Source: Lacihabitans sp. CS3-21
GTDB lineage: Bacteria > Bacteroidota > Bacteroidia > Cytophagales > Spirosomataceae
Length of the DNA stretch: 56,905 bases
Direction: 5' to 3'
Assembly: GCF_024343675.1 (NCBI RefSeq)
Contig: NZ_RJUD01000023.1
Span: 1 to 56,905, forward strand
Below the pieces are notes generated by a model. It was not told where the DNA came from, ran no database searches, and saw only the letters and a list, made by a program, of their open reading frames with translations. Shown here piece after piece: positions 7,950 to 17,700 of this stretch; position 1 is the first letter of the stretch, and the number at the start of each line of letters is the position of its first letter. Made by a program: the position numbers and the translations under genes.

Positions 7950-8477
7950 ATGAAAACAATAATAATAGACATGGACGATGTTCTTGCGGATGCAAGTGCA
8001 AGGATATTAGAAATCTTTAATGAATTAAACGAAACTTCTGTCGACAAAAATTTCTTTAACGAAAGAGACTTCTACGAATTCATAAACTCAAATGGACATA
8101 AACCTTACAGACCACAGCTTTTTGAGCCTGGATTTTTTGGTAATTTAAAAGTGATGCCCGATGCCCAGGAAGTGGTAAAGGAATTATCAGAAAAACACAA
8201 AGTTTACGTAGTTTCAGCAGCCACAGAATTCCCAAATTCTCTCAGAGAAAAATATGATTGGATGGCTGAACATTTCCCATTCATTTCATGGAAAAATTTC
8301 ATGCTTTGTGGAGATAAATCCATAGTAAAAGGTGACGTAATGATAGATGACCACGAGAAAAACCTCAAGACCTTCCAAGGTGAAACTTTGCTCTTTGACG
8401 CCATGCACAACAAACTATTGACTGGCTACCACAGAGTATACAATTGGCAGGAAATTCATAAATACTTTTTCAACTGA
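7950..8477 (+). CDS. 5'(3')-deoxyribonucleotidase-like HAD phosphatase
   Basis: A 175-aa HAD hydrolase of the NT5C type, which dephosphorylates (deoxy)nucleoside monophosphates. Motif I, IIDMDDVLADA, holds the nucleophile and acid Asp at residues 7-9. The Ser of motif II is in VYVVSAATE, and the motif III/IV region DVMIDDHEKNL supplies the late aspartates. The length and the short cap fit bacterial NT5C proteins. It follows maf and the 81-aa gene closely, so the run pairs two nucleotide-cleaning enzymes. Confidence 0.85.
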   Translation: MKTIIIDMDDVLADASARILEIFNELNETSVDKNFFNERDFYEFINSNGHKPYRPQLFEPGFFGNLKVMPDAQEVVKELSEKHKVYVVSAATEFPNSLREKYDWMAEHFPFISWKNFMLCGDKSIVKGDVMIDDHEKNLKTFQGETLLFDAMHNKLLTGYHRVYNWQEIHKYFFN

Positions 8478-8484
8478 GAAGATT

Positions 8485-9096
8485 ATGTTAGTTAGAATTG
8501 CTTTTTTCATCTTACTGGCGATCGAGATTTACTTTAGTACCTCGCATCAAAATTCATTGGTTAAAATCACCAAACCACTATTGATGCCCATGCTGATGCT
8601 GATGGCATATCAGCTAAATATCAAAGAGAAATACTTATACATTGCCTTGTTTTTTAGTCTTTTAGGTGATGTATTTTTAATGTTTGGCGGAGAACTTTAT
8701 TTTATGCTTGGCTTGGGTGCTTTTTTAATGGCCCATGTTTTTTACATTCTTCTTTTCAAAGGCCAATTCAAATTTAACCTAATGAGCATATTTCCTTTTG
8801 TTGGTGCAACATTAAGTTATTTTATGTTTATAAAAAGCGGAATTGACCCGAATCTATTGATTCCTGTAAGTGTTTATTGTCTCGTTATTACATTGATGGG
8901 AATTTTCGCAGCTGGAAGAAAAACAAACAATTCATCATACAATTTGGTACTGATGGGTTCTGTACTTTTCATCATATCTGATTCATTAATAGCCTATAAC
9001 AAATTCTACGCTCCACTGCCCGCTAGTTCTTTTTGGGTAATGAGCACTTATGGTTTAGCACAATTTTTAATAGTTTTGGGCTGGTCAAAAAAGTAG
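8485..9096 (+). CDS. YhhN-family membrane protein (TMEM86/lysoplasmalogenase-like)
   Basis: A 203-aa integral membrane protein with about seven to eight hydrophobic helices and short loops. The family features are the early TKPLLMPMLM segment, the SLLGDVFLMFG segment with the conserved Gly-Asp, and the late LFIISDSLIAYNKF segment with the Ser-Asp. Eukaryotic relatives hydrolyse lysoplasmalogens; bacterial function is not settled. It starts 7 bases after the nucleotidase gene and meets marC tail to tail with 2 bases between. Confidence 0.85.
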   Translation: MLVRIAFFILLAIEIYFSTSHQNSLVKITKPLLMPMLMLMAYQLNIKEKYLYIALFFSLLGDVFLMFGGELYFMLGLGAFLMAHVFYILLFKGQFKFNLMSIFPFVGATLSYFMFIKSGIDPNLLIPVSVYCLVITLMGIFAAGRKTNNSSYNLVLMGSVLFIISDSLIAYNKFYAPLPASSFWVMSTYGLAQFLIVLGWSKK

Positions 9097-9098
9097 AA

Positions 9099-9671
9099 TT
9101 AAACAATATTGGCTTTTATTAATTTGATGGCTATAGCCAACAGAATTAGCCCAAAAACTTTTTGTAGCACTTCCACTGTTCCAGGTTCCATTTTTCTCTC
9201 TAACCAGGCGGAAGATTTTAAGACAATGAATATCAAAACGAGATTTACCAAAATCCCCACAACGATATTAACATCTTGATAGGCAGCCTTTAAAGAAATA
9301 AGTGAGGTCATTGTACCGGCTCCGGCAATAATAGGAAAGGCAAGCGGCACTATCGAACTACCCTTGCCTTCATTCGTGGTATTGTGTTTAAAAATCTCCC
9401 TTCCTAGTATCATTTCGAAGCCAATAATCAATAAAATCAATGCTCCTGCCATTGCAAAAGACTTCACATCAACACCAAATAATTGAAGGATTTTGGTACC
9501 CAAAAACAAATAGCCAAACATTAAACTTCCAGAGATAATTGTAATCCTCTCAGCATGAATATGCCCCAGCTTTTTCCTCAAATTCAAAATAATGGGAATG
9601 GAACCCAAAATATCAATAATCGAAAAAAGTATGAGTGAGACGGATAGTATTTCTTTGAAATCGAAATTCAT
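9099..9671 (-). CDS. MarC-family integral membrane protein
   Basis: A 190-aa inner-membrane protein with six predicted helices. Family marks are the first-helix FSIIDILGSIPIIL segment, the glycine-rich GALILLIIGFEMILG helix and the IVPLAFPIIAGAGTMTSLISL block. Despite its name, the family has no proven role in antibiotic resistance; a transport role is assumed. It is last in the SdpR-like regulator - aminotransferase - MarC run (19 bases after the aminotransferase). Confidence 0.88.
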   Translation of the reverse strand: MNFDFKEILSVSLILFSIIDILGSIPIILNLRKKLGHIHAERITIISGSLMFGYLFLGTKILQLFGVDVKSFAMAGALILLIIGFEMILGREIFKHNTTNEGKGSSIVPLAFPIIAGAGTMTSLISLKAAYQDVNIVVGILVNLVLIFIVLKSSAWLERKMEPGTVEVLQKVFGLILLAIAIKLIKANIV

Positions 9672-9690
9672 GGTTTATTTTTTTTCGAAA

Positions 9691-10767
9691 TTAAACATAA
9701 TTCTCCAAAAGCCTAAAAAGCTCTTCAAAATCTTCATCTGGAATGGCCGGAAAGTTGGCAATTCGGAGTGTATTATTTTTCCATTCACCGTAACCTTTAC
9801 CGATGATTACCTCATTTTCTTTAAAAAACTTGATAGCTATTTCCATATCTCTTGGCACTATGGCCACTACAGTTTTGGACCTAGTATCAGGGTTTTCTAC
9901 AAGCAAATCAAAATACTCACTATTTTCAAAAAAATCAATAATCCTATCGGATCGTTTGTATAATTTTTCAGAAACATAATTGATATTGGGTAATGTTTCC
10001 AAAAGTCGCTTAAACAGATAAATACCCAGAATATTTGGCGTATAATGTGTTTGAAATTTTTTAAAATTTTCCTCTATAAAAATCAGGCTATTGTAATGAT
10101 TTCGTTCATTAATTTCAATGGCCCGTTCCAAAGCCAATGGAGAAACGACCATTATCCCTAATCCGGAAGGCATTCCAAAGCACTTTTGGCTAGACGAAAA
10201 CCAAACATCTGCATCAGCAACATCATAATTCTCTCCACCTAAAGATGAAGTAGCATCTACTACCAAAAGGGCTTTTGGTGATTTTTCTTTCAGTTTCTTT
10301 ATGGATTCAAACGAGGTATGTGTGCCATTTGAGGTTTCGCTTGAAACCCAACAAACCACATCATTTTCATGATCAATTTCAACTTCCTCAACTTTCTGGT
10401 TTATAAAAAAACGGGTACCTCGAATGGTCGGCAGTTCATAATTAGTCGTTGCATTTATCTGGGGATTAGTAACCGTATATTTAAACCATTTTTTACCAAA
10501 CGCTCCGTTATACAAAAACTGCACTTTACCCCTAATTAATGACTGTGCACATATCTCCCAACATTCCGTAGCTGAAGAAGTAAAGTAAACTTTGTAATTC
10601 TCGGGTATATTTAGATGTTTCTTTAACAAACTAATGGTTTCCTGCAACAAATCCATAAAAGGTTGACTTCTATGATTTTGCTCCAAAATACCGGATTCAA
10701 AGGCTTCTTTAGAAAAGTCTTTTAATCTGTCATAAACCTTGGATGGCCCTGGATAGAAATTAATCAT
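9691..10767 (-). CDS. Class V-fold PLP-dependent aminotransferase (SerC/AGAT-like)
   Basis: A 358-aa fold-type I PLP enzyme. The opening INFYPGPSKV resembles the GP start of phosphoserine and alanine-glyoxylate aminotransferases, and YFTSSATECWEI is the cofactor-phosphate loop. VVDATSSLGGE carries the PLP-nitrogen Asp, and SSSQKCFGMPSG contains the Schiff-base Lys (near 195). The C-terminus ends with NNTLRIANFPAI, where the Arg binds the substrate carboxylate. It could act as the phosphoserine aminotransferase of this organism or in glyoxylate/glycine exchange; the sequence alone does not decide. It starts 6 bases after the ArsR-type regulator gene. Confidence 0.8.
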   Translation of the reverse strand: MINFYPGPSKVYDRLKDFSKEAFESGILEQNHRSQPFMDLLQETISLLKKHLNIPENYKVYFTSSATECWEICAQSLIRGKVQFLYNGAFGKKWFKYTVTNPQINATTNYELPTIRGTRFFINQKVEEVEIDHENDVVCWVSSETSNGTHTSFESIKKLKEKSPKALLVVDATSSLGGENYDVADADVWFSSSQKCFGMPSGLGIMVVSPLALERAIEINERNHYNSLIFIEENFKKFQTHYTPNILGIYLFKRLLETLPNINYVSEKLYKRSDRIIDFFENSEYFDLLVENPDTRSKTVVAIVPRDMEIAIKFFKENEVIIGKGYGEWKNNTLRIANFPAIPDEDFEELFRLLENYV

Positions 10768-10773
10768 AAATAA

Positions 10774-11076
10774 TCAATACTGACTTAATGGAATCCTAAT
10801 TCTTGGTTTTTCGGCAATAGCCTCAGGCTTAAACATTTGAAACCAATTGATGGTCTCGTCCAGTGCGGGCAAGTTGATAGAATATATTACAAATTGTCCT
10901 TTTTTCTTTGAATTCACTAAGTCTGCCTGCCTCAACAAGTCCAAATGATGTGAAATACTGGGTTTTGACATATTAAATCTATCTGAAATTTCGCCTGCCG
11001 TGGCATCCCCCAATCGAAGAATTTCCAAAATTTCCCTTCGAGAAGCATCATTTAAAGCCCTGAAAATATTATTCAT
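10774..11076 (-). CDS. ArsR-family (SdpR-like) autorepressor
   Basis: A 100-aa winged-helix repressor. The pattern FRALNDASRREILEILRLG at the start and the recognition region MSKPSISHHLDLLRQADLV match SdpR-type ArsR proteins, followed by a wing with KKGQFVIYSINL. No metal-binding CVC or DxH motif is present, so it is probably not a metal sensor. A 32-bp palindrome lies 6-38 bases upstream of its ATG, a good place for autoregulation. It leads an operon with the aminotransferase and MarC. Confidence 0.88.
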   Translation of the reverse strand: MNNIFRALNDASRREILEILRLGDATAGEISDRFNMSKPSISHHLDLLRQADLVNSKKKGQFVIYSINLPALDETINWFQMFKPEAIAEKPRIRIPLSQY

Positions 11077-11082
11077 AATAAA

Positions 11083-11114
11083 TTAACTATTTAATTGTAC
11101 AAATAACTAATTAA
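11083..11114. promoter_or_regulatory. 32-bp imperfect palindrome, candidate operator of the ArsR-type repressor
   Basis: Centred on TTGTACAA (between bases 11098 and 11099), 13 of 16 position pairs are complementary. It sits between the repressor start (11076, minus) and thrA (11263, plus). Size and position suit two winged-helix dimers or one long site. Binding is inferred. Confidence 0.5.
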
Positions 11115-11201
11115 AGATTTAGAAAACAAACAAAACCTCGTTTTTTTTAGGTTTTTTGTCAGAATTCCAAATGGATATTTCGGTAAGGGCATAATAATTG
11201 G

Positions 11202-11209
11202 TATATTTG
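11202..11209 (+). promoter_or_regulatory. Putative thrA promoter, -7 element
   Basis: TATATTTG matches TAnnTTTG. A TTTCG at 11178-11182, about 19 bases upstream, may be a weak -33 element. It would give a leader of about 45 bases before thrA. Confidence 0.45.
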
Positions 11210-11262
11210 CCACATATATAACGTAAGTGGCTTCAAGCCTTTTTCTGACAAAATTCTTTGAT

Positions 11263-13713
11263 ATGAAAGTCCTCAAATTTGGTGGCACCTCTGTTGGTAC
11301 AGTAGATAGTATAAATCAAGTAATCCGTATAATCTCTGAAAATAAACAACCAATTGCTGTAGTTTATTCTGCAATGGGTGGCGTTACGAATAAATTAATA
11401 GAAATTGGCACCTTAGCATCAAAAGGAGATTTAAAGTATTTAGATGTTCTTCAAAGTATCGAAGAAAGACACTTTTCTGCCATCCGAGCTTTGGTTGACG
11501 TAAAATCTCAAAGCTCTATTATTGCTAAAATCAAAGGTAATTTTAATGAAATAGAAGACCTTTTGAAAGGAATCACCTTTATCAGAGAATTGAGCATTAG
11601 AACCATGGACCTTTTGCTTAGCTTTGGAGAAAGACTTTCAACCCAAATTATCACTTTTGTGTTAAACGAAAAAGGCATAAATGCCAAATACATAGATGCC
11701 CGAGATATCATAAAAACCAATAGCAACTTTGGTTTTGCAGAAGTTGATTTTGAAAAAACCAATGCCTTAATTAATAGCTCCCTAGCTGAAAAAAACCAAG
11801 TTTATTGCATAACTGGATTCATAGCATCTAATAAAGACAACATAACAACTACCTTAGGTAGAGGCGGCTCCGATTACACTGCTTCTATAATTGGTGCTGC
11901 TTTGGGCTCTGAAGTTATAGAAATCTGGACGGACGTGAACGGCATGATGACCGCAGACCCCAGAAAAGTAAAAAACGCTTTTACAATTCCTGATATATCA
12001 TATTCAGAGGCCATGGAGCTTTCGCACTTTGGTGCCAAAGTAATTTATCCACCGAGTTTAGTTCCTGCTTTTATAAAAAACATACCTATAAAAGTCCTGA
12101 ATACTTTTGAAAGTTCGCATTCAGGAACAACCATTTCTAAAGAAATAAATCAAAAAGGATATTCTATAACAGGTATTTCTTCCATTGACGAGATTTCACT
12201 CGTAAACCTCCAAGGAAACGGCATGATAGGTGTCGCTGGAGTTTCGGCCAAATTATTTGGTCTTTTAGCAGATAATAAAATCTCTGTAATTCTTATTTCG
12301 CAAGCATCATCTGAGCATTCAATATGTTTTGCAGTGGATCCGAAATCGGCTGAAAACGTAAGAGAAATACTGGAAGATGGTTTTAAAGCTGAAATACTGA
12401 ATGGCGATATTGAAAACATAAGCATTCAGAACAATCTCTCAATTATAGCAGTCGTGGGCGAAGGCATGAAGTCAAGCTCTGGTACTTCTGGAAAGCTTTT
12501 CTCTGTTTTGGGTAAAAACGGTATTAATGTTATAGCCACTGCCCAAGGTTCTTCAGAGTTGAATATCTCTGTGGTTATCAAGAAAAAAGACATTTCAAAG
12601 GCTCTGAATGCCATTCATGAAACATTTTTCGAAATTGATGGATTTACGCTCAATCTTTATTTGGTTGGTCCAAGTGGACAAATCGGCAAAACACTTTTAA
12701 AACAAATAGCTCAACAATCTGGCTATTTAAAGAAAGAAAAAAACCTGAATATCAAAATAACAGGTTTGGCTAATACTAAAAAAATGCTGTTAGATTCTAA
12801 TGGAATTGCTTTAGAAAATTGGAAGGAAAACCTGGAAACAGCTGGTGAAAAAATTAATCTGAGCGAATTCATCACTGATATTCAGACGCTGAATTTAGCG
12901 AATAGTATTTTTGTAGACTGCTCGGCTGACAAGGATATAGTTCAATATTATTATCCGCTATTAGACAGCAACATATCCATTGTTACACCCAACAAAGTGG
13001 CCAATTCTGGTACTTATGAAGAATATTTGGCTCTTAGAAACATTGCTAAAAAACGCAATGTGAAGTTTCTTTACGAAACCAATGTGGGAGCTGGATTACC
13101 ACTTATAAACACACTGCAAGGTTTGATAAATAGTGGAGATAGAATTCATAAAATTGAGGCTGTTTTGAGCGGAACGCTTTCTTTTATTTTCAATACTTTT
13201 GCAGCAGGATTAAAGTTTGTTGATGTAGTGAAAGAGGCAAAAGCCAAAGGATTCACCGAACCAGACCCAAGAGACGACCTCAGCGGAACAGATGTGGCGA
13301 GAAAAATATTGATTTTGGCCAGAGAATGTGGTATAAAATTAGAATTTAATGAAGTTGAAAATATCCCACTTTTAAGTGCAGATGCCATGGCTGCAAAATC
13401 AGTTGATGATTTTTATGCAGTTTTGGAAAATGAAAACAGTCAGTATGAAAACCTTTTAAACGAAGCTCTCGAAAAAGGAAAAGTTTTGAGGTTTATAGCA
13501 AGTTTAGAAAACGGAAAAGCTAAATTGGGCTTAACTTCAGTTGGAAAATCTCCTCCTTTTTATAATTTGGCTGGTTCAGAAAACATCGTTTCCTTTACAA
13601 CAGAAAGGTATTTCAATAACCCTTTAGTGATAAAAGGACCAGGAGCAGGTGCAGAAGTAACTGCCATGGGCGTATTTGCCGACATCATCAGTTTAAGTAG
13701 TTTTTTAGCGTAA
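11263..13713 (+). CDS. thrA: Bifunctional aspartate kinase / homoserine dehydrogenase
   Basis: An 816-aa fusion catalysing two steps from aspartate toward threonine and methionine. Residues 1-290 are the kinase (KFGGTSVG at the start, GRGGSDYTASIIG near 203). Residues 305-450 hold two ACT domains for feedback control. From about 465 comes homoserine dehydrogenase, with the NAD(P) loop VGPSGQIGKTLL and the GTLSFIFNTF and DPRDDLSGTDVARK catalytic segments. I start at ATG 11263, because MKVLKFGG is the family N-terminus; an upstream extension of 12 codons has no support. It ends 12 bases before thrB. No thrC follows. Confidence 0.95.
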   Translation: MKVLKFGGTSVGTVDSINQVIRIISENKQPIAVVYSAMGGVTNKLIEIGTLASKGDLKYLDVLQSIEERHFSAIRALVDVKSQSSIIAKIKGNFNEIEDLLKGITFIRELSIRTMDLLLSFGERLSTQIITFVLNEKGINAKYIDARDIIKTNSNFGFAEVDFEKTNALINSSLAEKNQVYCITGFIASNKDNITTTLGRGGSDYTASIIGAALGSEVIEIWTDVNGMMTADPRKVKNAFTIPDISYSEAMELSHFGAKVIYPPSLVPAFIKNIPIKVLNTFESSHSGTTISKEINQKGYSITGISSIDEISLVNLQGNGMIGVAGVSAKLFGLLADNKISVILISQASSEHSICFAVDPKSAENVREILEDGFKAEILNGDIENISIQNNLSIIAVVGEGMKSSSGTSGKLFSVLGKNGINVIATAQGSSELNISVVIKKKDISKALNAIHETFFEIDGFTLNLYLVGPSGQIGKTLLKQIAQQSGYLKKEKNLNIKITGLANTKKMLLDSNGIALENWKENLETAGEKINLSEFITDIQTLNLANSIFVDCSADKDIVQYYYPLLDSNISIVTPNKVANSGTYEEYLALRNIAKKRNVKFLYETNVGAGLPLINTLQGLINSGDRIHKIEAVLSGTLSFIFNTFAAGLKFVDVVKEAKAKGFTEPDPRDDLSGTDVARKILILARECGIKLEFNEVENIPLLSADAMAAKSVDDFYAVLENENSQYENLLNEALEKGKVLRFIASLENGKAKLGLTSVGKSPPFYNLAGSENIVSFTTERYFNNPLVIKGPGAGAEVTAMGVFADIISLSSFLA

Positions 13714-13725
13714 ACCCTATATCAA

Positions 13726-14655
13726 TTGGATTCTATCAGCGTATTTGCACCAGCCACCGTGGCCAATGTAGCTTGCGGTTTTGACATTTTCGGCCTTGCA
13801 GTTGACAATCCTGGCGACGAAGTAATTGTAAAAAAAAGAAATGATGATAAAATAGTGATTGAGAAAATCACAGGAGATGAAGGCAAACTTACATTAGATC
13901 CAGCTAAGAATACTGTCTCAGTTCCGATTATAAAGTATCTTTCTCAAATAGATTCCAAACAGGGATTTGATATCATTCTTAATAAAAAAATGCCTCTCGG
14001 AAGCGGACTTGGAAGCAGTTCGGCCTCTTCAGTGGCTGGGGTTTTTGCAGTAAATAAACTTTTGAATTCACCGCTAGAAACCAAAGAATTGTTGCCTTTT
14101 GCCATGGAAGGTGAAAGAATCGCTTGTGGCTCAGCTCATGCAGACAATGTAGCACCTGCCCTTCTAGGTGGTTTTGTTGTAATTAGGTCTTACGCTCCTC
14201 TAGATTTTTTTCAAATACCAACGCCAGAAAATCTTTTTGTAACCATCGTACACCCTGATATTGAGGTAAATACCAAAGACGCACGTCATATCCTCAAAAA
14301 CGAGGTCTCAATGAAAAAGGCAATATCTCAAATGGGAAATGTGGGAGGTATGATAGCAGGTTTAATGAGTTCAAATTACGCTTTAATTGGTCGCTCGATG
14401 GTTGACTTTATCATAGAACCCATCCGTTCTATTCTAATTCCACAATTTTTTGAAGTAAAAATGGCAGCAATTGATGCAGGAGCTTTGGGTTGTAGTATTT
14501 CTGGTGCTGGTCCCTCAATTTTTGCTTTTTCCGAGGGGAAAGAAATTGCTCTGAAAGTAGAAAAAGCCATGAAATATGAGTTTGAAAAAGTGGGGATACA
14601 CACAAATTCTTATGTATCAGCCATAAACAATGTTGGCCCGAAAATTTTAGACTAA
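13726..14655 (+). CDS. thrB: Homoserine kinase
   Basis: A 309-aa GHMP kinase that phosphorylates homoserine. The N-terminus FAPATVANVACGFDIFGLA and the ATP loop PLGSGLGSSSASS (near residue 86) are diagnostic; the C-terminal GALGCSISGAGPS is the third GHMP motif. The start must be TTG at 13726: the TAA that ends thrA is in the same frame only four codons upstream, and no ATG or GTG lies between. thrA and thrB are therefore separated by one in-frame stop and four sense codons. The next step, thrC, is not in the window. Confidence 0.94.
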   Translation: MDSISVFAPATVANVACGFDIFGLAVDNPGDEVIVKKRNDDKIVIEKITGDEGKLTLDPAKNTVSVPIIKYLSQIDSKQGFDIILNKKMPLGSGLGSSSASSVAGVFAVNKLLNSPLETKELLPFAMEGERIACGSAHADNVAPALLGGFVVIRSYAPLDFFQIPTPENLFVTIVHPDIEVNTKDARHILKNEVSMKKAISQMGNVGGMIAGLMSSNYALIGRSMVDFIIEPIRSILIPQFFEVKMAAIDAGALGCSISGAGPSIFAFSEGKEIALKVEKAMKYEFEKVGIHTNSYVSAINNVGPKILD

Positions 14656-14658
14656 TAA

Positions 14659-14691
14659 TGTTGGAAAAAATTTACAATAACATTTCCAACA
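14659..14691 (+). terminator. Hairpin after thrB, possible terminator
   Basis: Perfect 9-bp arms TGTTGGAAA and TTTCCAACA flank a 15-base loop just after the thrB stop. No real U-run follows, so termination would be weak. Confidence 0.4.
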
Positions 14692-14766
14692 ATTTAAAAA
14701 TCAGAACTTAGGTCATCCTTCTAAATTTCTTTTATATTTTTATGGAAAGTTTATTCAAACCATAAA

Positions 14767-17700
14767 ATGAAAAGAAAAATAATTTGTAAAGCGATACTTT
14801 GTATTGCCATAATCGGCTGTGTTTACCATTCGACTGTTGGCCAAGTCTCTTCAAATAAGGTACTTGTTTTTTCTAAAACCAAAGGATTCAAACACTCTTG
14901 TATTCCATTTAGTATAAAAGCTATTCAAAAGTTAGGAATAGAAAACAGTTTTTCTGTTGATACCACCACAAACTCCAGCTTTTTTCAAGATCAAAATCTG
15001 AAAAATTATCAGGCTATAATTTTCAATAACACCACTGGCGATGTTTTAAACAATGCCCAACAAGCTGCTATGGAGAGGTACATTCAAGCTGGCGGCGGTT
15101 TTGTCGGAATTCACTCTGCAGCAGATACGGAATACGAATGGCCATGGTATAATGAACTACTCGGAGCTTATTTCGAAAGCCATCCGAGCAATTCTAATAT
15201 CAGAAATGCCAATGTGGAAGTCACAGACAGAACGCATATTTCCACAAAACACCTTCCAGAAATTTGGAACAGAACAGATGAATGGTATAATTACAAAAAA
15301 ATATACCATTACATAAAACCCCTCGCTTACCTCGACGAGTCGACCTATGAAGGTGGAACAAACGGTAATAATCACCCCATATCTTGGTATCATGAATATG
15401 ACGGTGGCCGTGCTTTTTACTCAGGTGGCGGCCATACAGACGAAAGTTATTCCGAGGCAAACTTCCTCCAGCATTTGTTGGGTGGAATAAATTATGCAAT
15501 GGGTACAAATGCGAAATTGGATTATTCGAAATCTTACGCAAAAGAACTTCCTGAAGAAAACAGATTTGAAAAAACTGTTTTAGTGAACGACTTAAATAAC
15601 CCTATGGAATTGGCGGTAGCACCGGATGGAAGAGTGTTTTTTACAGAATTAGCCGGAAATCTAACTGTTTTTGATACCAAAACAAATAAAAGCAAACTCA
15701 TTCATAGATTTCCTTTAACTATGAAAGGTGGAACAGGGCTAATAGGAATCACACTTGACCCTGATTTTGAAAACAATGGTTGGGTTTATCTTTATTACTC
15801 GCCACCCATTGAGGGCGAACCAATTATCTTTAATTTATCAAGGTTTACCATCTCAAAAACCAATGTGATAGACCTAAATTCAGAGAAAATATTATTAAAA
15901 GTACCTGTTCAAATCAATAGTGGCTCACATCACGGCGGTTCCTTGGCATTTGATAAAGATAAAAACCTTGTTCTTTCTACTGGAGATGGTACAACGCCCT
16001 TTCCTTCTGATGGTTACGCACCTATTGACGAGCGAAGTGGCGAAAAATATTATCCGATGGATGCCCAAAGATCAGCTGCAAACACCAACGATTATAAGGG
16101 TAAAATACTGAAAATTCATCCTGAAAAAGACGGCACTTATACTATTCCTGAAGGAAATATGTTTAGCCGAGGCATTGATAAAACTCTTCCTGAAATCTTT
16201 GCAATGGGTTGTAGAAATCCATACAGAATAGCCATAAATCCAAAAACATCCACCATTTATTGGGGCGAAATTGGCCCAGATGCTGGCGTTGACATCAAAA
16301 GAGGACCGAAAGGTTATGATGAGTTTAATCAGGCAAAAAAACCCGGTTTTTATGGCTGGCCGTATTTCGTTGGTAATAACTATGCTTATTCTGAGTGGAA
16401 TTTTGCCGATTCCACCGCCGGTCCAAATTTTGACCCAAATAACCCAATAAACAACTCACCCAACAACACAGGACTTAAAAACCTACCAAAAGCAACTCCT
16501 CCTATGATTTGGTACCCTTACGGAATTTCCGATGAGTTTCCAGAACTCGGACTAGGTGGTAGAAGTGCGATGGCAGGTGAATTTTATACTTTTAATAAAT
16601 CAAAAGCTTCTCCAAAAGCTATACCAGCTCATTATGATGGTTCATTGTTTGTTTTTGACTGGATGCGAAACTGGGTATTGGCATTGCGTTTTGATGAAAA
16701 TGAAAACTACCTGAGAAATGAAAAATTCATGCCCAATGCTGGAGATTTTAGAAGACCAATAGACTTAGCATTTTCGGTAGACGGAATAATGTATATGTTA
16801 GAGTATGGCTCAGTCTATGGAGCTGACAATGAGGATGCTAGATTGGTAAAAATAGAATACAATTCTGGCAATCGATCACCGAAAATCGATGCCTATTTTG
16901 CTAATAATGACGAAATTAAGAAAATAAACGCCCAATCTTTCTTGACTTCTGAAAACAGGTCTTTCCCTAAATACAAAGAAATAGCTGGCAAATCACCGCT
17001 TAGTTTTAGTGCATTTGCAAGGGCCACAGATCCAGATTTCGATGAAAGACCTGAAATATCCTGGTTATTGAATGGCAAAGAAGTTGGAAAAGGAGGAAAA
17101 TACGAATCCACTCTTTCTGTGAATGGAACATATACATTAACTGGCATAGCAAAAGATAAGTCTGGCAAAACTTCCGTAGAATCACTTAAAATAATAGTTG
17201 GAAATGAAAAGCCTGAAATAGAATTAGTTTCAAACAACAATTCGACTTTTTATTTTGAAGACAAACCTTTTGAATATGAATTAAAATTCAAAAATGGAGA
17301 CAACAAGGTTTTGAACAAAGAAAAGATAATTACCAAGCTAAATTACATACCTCAACCCTACCGACCGATGGTAGAAACACAAAATACGGCTTTGACCACT
17401 GTGGAATCAGGCTCTATTGGCAAAACGCTTTACGATGGTAGCGACTGTAAAGCTTGCCATACCAAAAACCTAAAATCAGTGGGGCCATCGCTTACCCAAA
17501 TTGCTCAAAAGTATAATGGTAAGGCAGGAAGTGTGGATATGTTGGCAAAGAAAATTATAGATGGCGGCGGTGGAAATTGGGGACAGACACATGTGATGAG
17601 TGCCCATCCACAACTAAACATAGCTGATGCTAGAGAAATTGTTCACTATATTTTCGGTTTATCTGATCCCAAAAAAGAATTCAAAGCAATCCCAGTTGCT

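Noticed and set aside
8589-8604. Short repeat of ATGCTGATG units
   Set aside because: It encodes Met/Leu residues of a membrane helix in the YhhN protein; only two units.
11229-11244. GGCT-tca-AGCC followed by five T in the thrA leader, like a mini attenuator
   Set aside because: A stem of 4 bp is too weak to terminate, and no leader peptide rich in Thr or Ile codons is present.
11091-11288. 65-codon minus-strand frame across the repressor-thrA intergenic region
   Set aside because: It overlaps the palindrome, the thrA promoter and the thrA start; composition is unlike a protein.
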